Shown one piece after another: positions 27,892 through 33,527 of a stretch of DNA of 33,527 nucleotides. Origin of the DNA: Planctomycetota bacterium (GTDB lineage Bacteria; Planctomycetota; J058); assembly GCA_016765095.1 (NCBI GenBank), contig JAESQQ010000049.1, positions 1-33,527 of the forward strand, read 5' to 3'. Position numbers and translations under genes: made by a program. The notes beneath the pieces were generated by a model. The model saw only the letters and a list, made by a program, of their open reading frames with translations, ran no database searches and was not told the origin of the DNA. Numbering within the stretch: position 1 is the first letter of the stretch; every line of letters begins with the position of its first letter.

Positions 27892-28707
27892 CTAGGCTTC
27901 GACGGCCTTGCGGGCGGGAACTTTGACCTTGTTGCGAACCGCGATCGGGCGCTCGCGGCGCGGGATCCGGTTGCGCCAGCGGCGCTTGGGCGGCTGAGCG
28001 TGCGGGTCTTGGTCGAGGGCCTCGCGCTCCATTTCGCGCAGCGACTCCATGATCTCGCGGGTGACCGCGCGCCAAGTCGGCAGCTCGTCGGGGGCGTCGC
28101 GCAGGTGCTCGAAACGCAGGGGAGCGCCGATTCGGACTTTCATGCGGATTCCGAGGCCAAGCATTCGGGTTCCGCCGACGTGATAGATCGGGATCACCGT
28201 CGCCTTGGTCTGGTGCTGGAGCCAGCCGATTCCAGGGCGCCCCCGGCGGCGGAGGCGGCCGTCCTTGGAGCGAGTCCCTTCGGGGTAGCAGGTCAGAATG
28301 ATCCGCTTCTTCTTCTCGCTGAACAGGCGGACCGTATCGGACATGGCGAGTTGGTCGACGCCTTGTTCGCGGTCGACGGGGATCGCGCCGAGGGTCGCGG
28401 TCAGCGCCTTGAGGAGGGGAGTTGGGATGTTCTCTGGCGCCGCGAACACGGCGGTGTAGCTCCCGTGATCCGCGTAGCGCTTGCGGTGGCTGAGCGACCA
28501 GAGCGTCGCCAGGAACCCGTCCCAAGCCGAGGTGTGGTTGGGGGCAATGATGATCGACTCGCCCTCGACTTCGTCGAAGTGCTCGAGGCCCTCGACCGTG
28601 ACTTGGTTGAGCCAACGGAAGACGACCCACACCAGCGGCAACATGAAGAAGCGCTGCATGAGGAACGTGAGGCCGAAACGGAGCCAGTCGGGCTTAAGGA
28701 TGATCAC
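27892..28707 (-). CDS. PlsC-type 1-acylglycerol-3-phosphate acyltransferase
   Basis: This membrane-bound acyltransferase probably adds the second acyl chain in phospholipid synthesis. The 271-residue product has a hydrophobic N-terminal segment (about 11-33), the catalytic motif NHTSAWD (57-63, His58 and Asp63), an AVFAAPENIPTPLLK second block, and the substrate-binding motif YPEGTRS (141-147), followed by the VIPIYHVGG strand. These are blocks I to IV of the PlsC family in the correct order. A basic C-terminal tail (PPKRRWRNRIPRRERP) may bind the membrane surface. The start GTG at 28707 has a modest AGGA site. Other glycerolipid acyltransferases with the same blocks, such as lysophospholipid or ornithine-lipid acyltransferases, cannot be excluded. 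Confidence 0.88.
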   Translation of the reverse strand: MIILKPDWLRFGLTFLMQRFFMLPLVWVVFRWLNQVTVEGLEHFDEVEGESIIIAPNHTSAWDGFLATLWSLSHRKRYADHGSYTAVFAAPENIPTPLLKALTATLGAIPVDREQGVDQLAMSDTVRLFSEKKKRIILTCYPEGTRSKDGRLRRRGRPGIGWLQHQTKATVIPIYHVGGTRMLGLGIRMKVRIGAPLRFEHLRDAPDELPTWRAVTREIMESLREMEREALDQDPHAQPPKRRWRNRIPRRERPIAVRNKVKVPARKAVEA

Positions 28708-28724
28708 AGAGGGGTCCTAGCCCT

Positions 28725-28730
28725 AGTTTA
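28725..28730 (-). promoter_or_regulatory. Possible -10 element of the acyltransferase gene
   Basis: The minus strand reads TAAACT here, about 18 bases before the GTG start. No good -35 is seen. The same hexamer lies at the other end of the divergent gap (28849). Confidence 0.3.
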
Positions 28731-28845
28731 GCGCGCTTTTTGGCCAGAATCCCTCCTCAGGACAGGGCTGGTGCCTAGGAGGACGACCCGCACGAGCACG
28801 GACTCAACGGGGCAATTGGCCAGAGGGGCGCGGCCGGCCTTTCGC

Positions 28846-28854
28846 TGCTAAACT
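28846..28854 (+). promoter_or_regulatory. Possible extended -10 element of the DUF2225-like/HEAT gene
   Basis: TGCTAAACT has the TGn extension in front of TAAACT and lies 30 bases before the GTG start. No -35 match is visible at the right distance, which an extended -10 promoter can tolerate. Confidence 0.35.
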
Positions 28855-28883
28855 CGCCGACCCCAAGGGGATGAGGAGGAAGT

Positions 28884-30944
28884 GTGGCGAGCCCAGAGCG
28901 CGTCGAGTTGGGCTGTCCGAGTTGTGGCGCGAGCTTTCGGGCTCGCAGCATGGGCTCTAGCTACTACATAGCCGGCATTGACACCGATCTCCGCGAGAAG
29001 GGGAGCATTGAGGACGTCCGCCGCTACAGCCTCGCCTCCTGTCCCCACTGCACCTACAGCGACTACACCTGGGAGTTCCAGACAGGCGAGCGGTTCACGG
29101 ACGCCGAGCAGAAGGCCCTCGCGAGCGCGCTTGGGACGAGCGAGGGAGCTCCGGCACGCAACCGCCCCTTTGGTGACTTCGAGCGCCTTCAGCTGGCTCG
29201 GACTTGCTTCGACGCCCGGGGCTTGGCTGCGAGCTCGCGGGCAGAGTTGGCCTTGCTTGGCTACTACGTGGCCCGTGACCTCGGTCGCCGCGATCTCGAG
29301 CCCGGACTCCGCGACGAGAGTCAGGCCCTGTTCACCGAGGCCCTGAGCGAAGAGCTCCCCGGGCCGCTCCTCCAGCGCTATGCCTATCTGGGCGGCGAGT
29401 TGGCGCGGCGCGGCGGTCGCCGCGACGAGGCCCTCGCGCTCCTCGACCAAGCGCTTCAAGTCGAGGCCGGCGATCCCGAGTGGGACCCCGAAGGTCGCGC
29501 CTGGGACATTGAGCGCCTCGCCCGCCGAATGCACGCGTCCGTGCTCCACGCTGACGCGGAGCCCGCCGATCTCCTCGCGCTAATTCGAGAGGGGCAGCCC
29601 GAGGTCGCTCACGAAGCCTGTCGAATCCTCTCCGGTCGTCGCGACAAGGCGTCGCTGGAGCCTCTCCAAGCTGCCTGGAGTGAGGCTCCAAGCGAGACTC
29701 GGACGGGCATGCTGCGCGAGTTGGTCGTCGAGCCGCACAGCGCCTTCGAGCCCGTCTTCCGCGAGGCGATTCAGAGCGCGGTCCCAGACGACGTTCGCCT
29801 CGCAGCGCGCGGCCTGGCCCAGCTTCGCCAAGGCCGGGACGCTGTCCTCGAGGCCCTCCGCCGCGGCGTGCTCTCGACCGAGGCCGCCTTGACCGACGCC
29901 CTCCGCCACCTCAACGGCGACGACACCCTGGCCCAGGTCCAAGAGATCCTCACCTCGTGGGAGGCTCAGGCGCCCGAAGCGGCCGACGAGTGGTACTTCG
30001 GGAGCGACCCCGCTCCTCTCCGGAGCTTCCTCTATACCTCGGGGACCGCCGACGGACGCGAGCTCCTCGTGCGCGATCTATGTGCCCTCGACGAGAACGA
30101 TCTCTGGGACAAGGTCCCCTCGGGCGGCCCCGTCAGCGCTGCGCTTGCCGTCGGCGACGAGCTCGTCTCGGACTTAATCGCGCTCTTGGGGCACGAGAAC
30201 GCGGCCACCCGTCGCTGGTCCTGCTACCTCTTGGCCGAGCTCCGCCACCGCGGAGCGATCGCCGAGATTGAGCCTCTCGTCGAGGATCCAGACGCCGTCG
30301 TTCGCCTCCAGGCTGCGACCGCCCTCGCCCGGCTCGGGGACTCGGCCCACGAGGCGGTCGTCCTGAGCGGGCTCCGCGAGCTCGACGAGGGAGACTTGCC
30401 CTTCGCGCTTCACTTCCTCGTGCCTTTCCAAAGCGACGCGATCAAGGCCTTCCTGTTCGAGCTCCTCGACTCGGACCAATGCGCGCGGAGCGAACTCCTG
30501 CCGCTGATCGGGCGCCAGGTGCCCGACGACCGAACCGACGACACGCTCAACACCTCACTCCTCGAGCTGAGCGACGACACCCGCGCCGGCGCCGTGACGG
30601 GGCTCTCCTTTCGGAACCAAGAGCAGATCGTCGAGCGCCTCCGCCTCCTCTACGACCACGAGGACTCCGACGAGGTGCTGCGGCGCCTCGTCCACGGGCT
30701 CGGACGCCTGGCTCGCAACGGGCACCGTCGCGACGAGACGACTGTGTTTCTCCGCGAGCGCCTCGAGAGCGCGACGCCGCGGCTCCGGTTCCCGATCGCC
30801 CACACGCTCCTGACTTTGGACGATCCGACTGGAATCGACGTCGTCCGCGAGCGGGCGGCTTTGTTCCACGAGTCGCCCGATCGTTACGACCTCGTGGCCC
30901 CGGCCCTCAAGGCACTCGCCGAGTACGAGCGACGACGGGCTTGA
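28884..30944 (+). CDS. DUF2225-like zinc-binding protein with HEAT-repeat C-terminus
   Basis: The product has 686 residues. The N-terminal 65 residues hold two Cys pairs, CPSC (11-14) and CPHC (53-56), separated by GIDTDLREKGSIEDVRRYSL, as in DUF2225 proteins, whose function is not established. A TPR-like region follows (FGDFERLQLARTCFDARGLA, RYAYLGGELARRGGRRDEALALLDQAL). From about residue 230 to the end are alpha-helical HEAT/Armadillo-like repeats (LIALLGHENAATRRWSCYLLAELRHRG, VVRLQAATALARLGD). The protein probably acts as a cytoplasmic scaffold. GAGGAGGA (28873-28880) decides the GTG start. It is followed after 73 bp by the prenyltransferase gene. Confidence 0.8.
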   Translation: MASPERVELGCPSCGASFRARSMGSSYYIAGIDTDLREKGSIEDVRRYSLASCPHCTYSDYTWEFQTGERFTDAEQKALASALGTSEGAPARNRPFGDFERLQLARTCFDARGLAASSRAELALLGYYVARDLGRRDLEPGLRDESQALFTEALSEELPGPLLQRYAYLGGELARRGGRRDEALALLDQALQVEAGDPEWDPEGRAWDIERLARRMHASVLHADAEPADLLALIREGQPEVAHEACRILSGRRDKASLEPLQAAWSEAPSETRTGMLRELVVEPHSAFEPVFREAIQSAVPDDVRLAARGLAQLRQGRDAVLEALRRGVLSTEAALTDALRHLNGDDTLAQVQEILTSWEAQAPEAADEWYFGSDPAPLRSFLYTSGTADGRELLVRDLCALDENDLWDKVPSGGPVSAALAVGDELVSDLIALLGHENAATRRWSCYLLAELRHRGAIAEIEPLVEDPDAVVRLQAATALARLGDSAHEAVVLSGLRELDEGDLPFALHFLVPFQSDAIKAFLFELLDSDQCARSELLPLIGRQVPDDRTDDTLNTSLLELSDDTRAGAVTGLSFRNQEQIVERLRLLYDHEDSDEVLRRLVHGLGRLARNGHRRDETTVFLRERLESATPRLRFPIAHTLLTLDDPTGIDVVRERAALFHESPDRYDLVAPALKALAEYERRRA

Positions 30945-30976
30945 GTAGCCTCCTGCCGACGATCGCCCTCCGCTCC

Positions 30977-31018
30977 TTGAACGGAGCGTGGGAGGGGTTG
31001 AAGGGAGCGTGGGCGGGG
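30977..31018. repeat. 21-bp tandem duplication over the prenyltransferase start region
   Basis: Two 21-bp units at 30977-30997 and 30998-31018 begin TTGAA and share GGAGCGTGGG; they differ at two positions. The duplication creates several in-frame GTG codons (30988, 31009, 31018) and doubles the GGAG-like sequence that can serve as ribosome-binding site. Confidence 0.9.
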
Positions 31019-32217
31019 TGATCCGCGACCTTCTGCTCTTCCTGCGCGCCCCGCTCGCCGCGAGCGCGATCGCGAACCTCCTCGTGGGGATCGCTCTGGC
31101 CCGGCCTGCCGAGGCGATTTCGCCAGCCGCCTGGGCCGGCGTCGCGGTCTTAGCGCTCGCGACTCTCTGCCTCTACTGGGCCGGAATGGGGCTGAACGAC
31201 TTGTTCGACCTCGAGCGGGATCGTGAGCTCTTCCCGAACAAGCCGCTCCCCTCAGGACGGCTCCCTCACGGGCTGGCCAAAGGCGTCGCTTGGGGACTCC
31301 TGCTGACCGGCGTCGGCTGTGGCGGCCTGGGGGCTTGGCTCGCGACGGGATCGCCGCTGCGTGGGCTCTTTGGCGCCTCGGCCGTCGCGATCTGTATCCT
31401 GGCCTACGACGCCTGGCTCAAGCGCTGGAAGATCCCGGGCGCGATCGCAATGGGCGCCTGCCGCTTTAGCAACGCGCTCTTTGGAGCCTATGCGCTTGGC
31501 TGGTGGTCGCCGACGACGGGGTGGGCAGAGGCACTCCCCCTCTACGCCCTGATCCTGGGCGGCTACGTGATGGCCCTGACTTTCCTCTCGACCTACGAGG
31601 AGGAGTCCGCTGGACCGCTCGCCATGACGGGCGGGTTCCTGGTGACCGCCGCCGCGCCGGGGGTCCTCCTGGCGCTCTGCTTGATCAATGACGAGTGGCG
31701 GCCCTACGGCCTCGTGGGTGGGGTTCCCCTGTTCGGGGTTGTGTTGGCCCAGTGGATCATGGCGATCATGGAGGGAACCCGCGCTCGCGGGCAGAGCATG
31801 ACTCGCGCCTTCCTCCAGGCGCTTTGGCTGCTCGACCTTGGCGTCGTGGCCGGCCGGCTCGAGACTGGCTGGATTCCGCTCCTCGTTGGCGGTGTGCTCT
31901 TGTTCCTGGTCGGCAAGCTGGGCGCCAAGATCCTGTTCCGACCTCCGCCCGACCCCACCACGCCTGCGCCGGGCGATGCCCCGCTCGTCTCGGACTCTTC
32001 ACTCGAGGGGATCCCGGAGTTGGCCGCTGACGGCGACCCCGCCCCAGTCGAGCCTGACGCTAGCTCAGCGCCAGCCGCCCCGGCTCCGAGCGAAGTCGTG
32101 GTTCGCCCCGTCCCGGAGTCTTTCGAGACGAAGCTGCCCTCGTCTGCCACCATGGATCTGCCCACGCCGAGCGACTCGGAAGAATCTACGGGCGGCGGCG
32201 CGGGAGCCCCGGAATGA
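31018..32217 (+). CDS. UbiA-family prenyltransferase with disordered C-terminal tail
   Basis: This is an integral-membrane aromatic or lipid prenyltransferase, 399 residues from the GTG at 31018. It has the first prenyl-diphosphate site NDLFDLERD (60-68, NDxxDxxxD) followed by RELFPNKPLPSGRL, a very typical block, and a second Asp region AYDAWLKRW. About nine hydrophobic helices follow through residue ~300. The last 90 residues, rich in Pro, Ala, Ser and acidic residues, look disordered and are not part of the usual family. The acceptor (quinone, heme, phytol or another) cannot be told. Start choice is uncertain because of the 21-bp duplication; GTGs at 30988 and 31009 are alternatives. The stop overlaps the next ATG (ATGA). 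Confidence 0.85.
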   Translation: MIRDLLLFLRAPLAASAIANLLVGIALARPAEAISPAAWAGVAVLALATLCLYWAGMGLNDLFDLERDRELFPNKPLPSGRLPHGLAKGVAWGLLLTGVGCGGLGAWLATGSPLRGLFGASAVAICILAYDAWLKRWKIPGAIAMGACRFSNALFGAYALGWWSPTTGWAEALPLYALILGGYVMALTFLSTYEEESAGPLAMTGGFLVTAAAPGVLLALCLINDEWRPYGLVGGVPLFGVVLAQWIMAIMEGTRARGQSMTRAFLQALWLLDLGVVAGRLETGWIPLLVGGVLLFLVGKLGAKILFRPPPDPTTPAPGDAPLVSDSSLEGIPELAADGDPAPVEPDASSAPAAPAPSEVVVRPVPESFETKLPSSATMDLPTPSDSEESTGGGAGAPE

Positions 32218-33209
32218 GCGAGCAGGCGTCAGTCGACGACGAGCAAGCAGAGCAAGAGGTCTTGCTGCCCGCTCGGCTGATGCCCTTCGCTCCCCCCGAT
32301 CCTGAGGCAGAGGCCGCCACGGCGGCGCGGCTCCGCGGCATGAGCAACAACCAGCTCCGCCAGCGACGTGACAAGATCGACCGTCGCCTTTATGAGCTCG
32401 GCCTCGCCATGGGGAGCCCAGCCCTCGCGATCCCCAGCGTGCGCGGGACGGGGCTGATCGACCTCGACCGGATCCTGCGCAAGCTGGGTCGCCTCCTCGA
32501 GGCCCGCGAGCAGGCCGAACTTGAGCGCGACGTGAGCCGAGCGGAGGGAGGGATCCTGGGTCGGATCGACCTCGGCTGGGTCTCGAATCTGTTCCGGAGT
32601 CGGGAGATTCGAACTCGTCGCCAGCTCTTGACGTCAGAGCTCGGGCTCGCGCTTTGCGCCTCCGATCCGCGCGTCTTGAGCGAATACGCGCCCCACGTCA
32701 AGCTGCTCCTCGACGGCCACGTCACCGAGGCGCGTCGAGTCGACGAGCTCTTCGTCGAAATGCGCTTGGTCGACGAAGAGCTCCAGCAACGGATTCGCGA
32801 CGGCGTGGACACCGACCCCGAGAAGGAGATCGACTTGTTCCTGACTCGAGCCCTCGACTCGGTCGACGACGTCTCTATGCGCGTGGGAGGGAAGGTCGCG
32901 GAGTTCGGGCTCAAGGCCGCTCAGGAGGCCGCGAGCGGTGGCGGCCAGGCCGCCTGGGCGTTGGCCAAGGGGGCTGCTCAGGGAGCGATCACGCTCGGGG
33001 GGCGGCTCGGGCGGAAGCGTGGGGGAGCGGAGTCTCCCGAGGTGGAGCCTCTCGATCTGCCCCCGGCGCTGGAGGGGCCCGGGAGTGAGCGAGAGGCCGC
33101 GAGCGGGATTCCGGCCTTGATTCGCGAGTTGGCTCGCCTTCACGCGGACGGGATCCTGACCGACGAGGAGTTCCGGGCCAAGAAGGCCGAGCTCCTCAAG
33201 CGGCTCTGA
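32214..33209 (+). CDS. SHOCT-domain protein of unknown function
   Basis: The product has 331 residues. The C-terminal 32 residues, PALIRELARLHADGILTDEEFRAKKAELLKRL, are a clear SHOCT domain (short C-terminal motif used in oligomerisation or membrane association, function unknown). The body is mainly charged alpha helix: LRQRRDKIDRRLYELG, LEAREQAELERDVSRAE, EELQQRIRDGVDTDPEKEIDLFL. A Gly/Ala segment at about 228-265 (AAQEAASGGGQAAWALAKGAAQGAITLGG) could be amphipathic or membrane-associating, but I see no signal peptide. The ATG overlaps the prenyltransferase stop, so the two are translationally coupled. This gene ends the plus-strand unit. Confidence 0.78.
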   Translation: MSEQASVDDEQAEQEVLLPARLMPFAPPDPEAEAATAARLRGMSNNQLRQRRDKIDRRLYELGLAMGSPALAIPSVRGTGLIDLDRILRKLGRLLEAREQAELERDVSRAEGGILGRIDLGWVSNLFRSREIRTRRQLLTSELGLALCASDPRVLSEYAPHVKLLLDGHVTEARRVDELFVEMRLVDEELQQRIRDGVDTDPEKEIDLFLTRALDSVDDVSMRVGGKVAEFGLKAAQEAASGGGQAAWALAKGAAQGAITLGGRLGRKRGGAESPEVEPLDLPPALEGPGSEREAASGIPALIRELARLHADGILTDEEFRAKKAELLKRL

Positions 33210-33527
33210 CCGCTGTGAGCTCGACGAGTCCTGAGGGAGGCCTGGCAGCCGATTTCGCGCCCTCCGCGAAGCCGACCTAACGCGACCCGACTAACCGCAG
33301 CCCACCCCTCGCGCCCCGTGTCTCCCGCCCCGGGCGAACGCGCAAGCAACGAAACCGCCTTCGGACAAGCTCGCCCTGCTGTAGCGCATCGCTTAATCGC
33401 GCGACCCGAACTCGCCAAACGCCGACTCATGCGATCCGAACTCGCGAGCGAACTGCCGCCTCCGCTGGACCTTGCACGCGAGCCGGTGAGGGGATGCCCG
33501 TAGGTTCGAGCCTCCCCTGTCCAATAA
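33210..33527. other. 318-bp right-edge region without a supported gene
   Basis: I see no recognisable gene. Short open frames here are Arg/Pro/Ala-rich shadows. GACCCGAACTCGC and GATCCGAACTCGC form an imperfect duplication around 33402-33450. Near the end, GGTTCGAGCC (33503-33512) followed by CCA looks like a tRNA T-loop, but the arms do not pair well. Confidence 0.5.

Noticed and set aside
33440-33523. tRNA or tmRNA 3' end suggested by GGTTCGAGCC and a following CCA
   Set aside because: The T-arm can pair only with a six-base loop or with mismatches, and I found no matching acceptor strand or D- and anticodon arms in the preceding 90 bases.

Overview
The window is GC-rich, densely packed DNA from a Gram-negative-type (diderm) bacterium: it encodes an outer-membrane secretin, a lipoprotein efflux adaptor and a set of pseudopilins. 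Many genes use GTG or TTG starts behind GA-rich ribosome-binding sites. The gene mix (PilMNO with GspG/H/I/J-like pseudopilins, a DUF2225/HEAT protein, a SHOCT protein, large secreted repeat proteins) fits Planctomycetota best. That placement is an inference; no rRNA or other marker is present to settle it.

Left part (1-6246), all on the minus strand and read right to left: a polyprenol-phosphate sugar-phosphotransferase (WecA/MraY family) fused to a CapD-type membrane module, a multi-pass membrane protein of unknown function, then a tightly overlapping trio of aldo/keto reductase, lipoprotein RND-type membrane-fusion protein and glycerate kinase. The last runs off the left edge.

Centre (6247-22359), all on the plus strand: a trans-envelope pilus/type II-like secretion cluster. 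It opens with a promoter-like leader, then pilM, pilN, pilO, a secreted helical protein with a PilP-like tail in the place of pilP, and a secretin closed by a good intrinsic terminator. Next comes RNase G, then a TTGACA/TACAGT promoter and a row of five pseudopilins, and a secreted protein made of three PrcB_C-like repeats. The alignment complex (PilMNO, PilP-like) is of type IV pilus kind and the fibre subunits are of type II secretion kind. No assembly ATPase, platform protein or prepilin peptidase is encoded here. The cluster has three oddities: lysine-rich tracts in PilN and PilO opposite acidic tracts in the PilP-like protein and secretin, pseudopilins with Asp or Arg before the cleavage site, and short tandem duplications in nearly every gap between genes.

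Right part (22391-33527): a zinc-ribbon membrane protein with a degenerate PP2C-like domain (minus) is divergent from an overlapping operon of an HSP90-like ATPase, a saccharopine-dehydrogenase-like oxidoreductase and a small unknown protein. A long imperfect inverted repeat lies in the convergent gap before a PlsC-type acyltransferase (minus). Divergent from that are a DUF2225-like/HEAT-repeat protein, a UbiA-family prenyltransferase and a SHOCT-domain protein. The last 318 bases hold no gene I can support.
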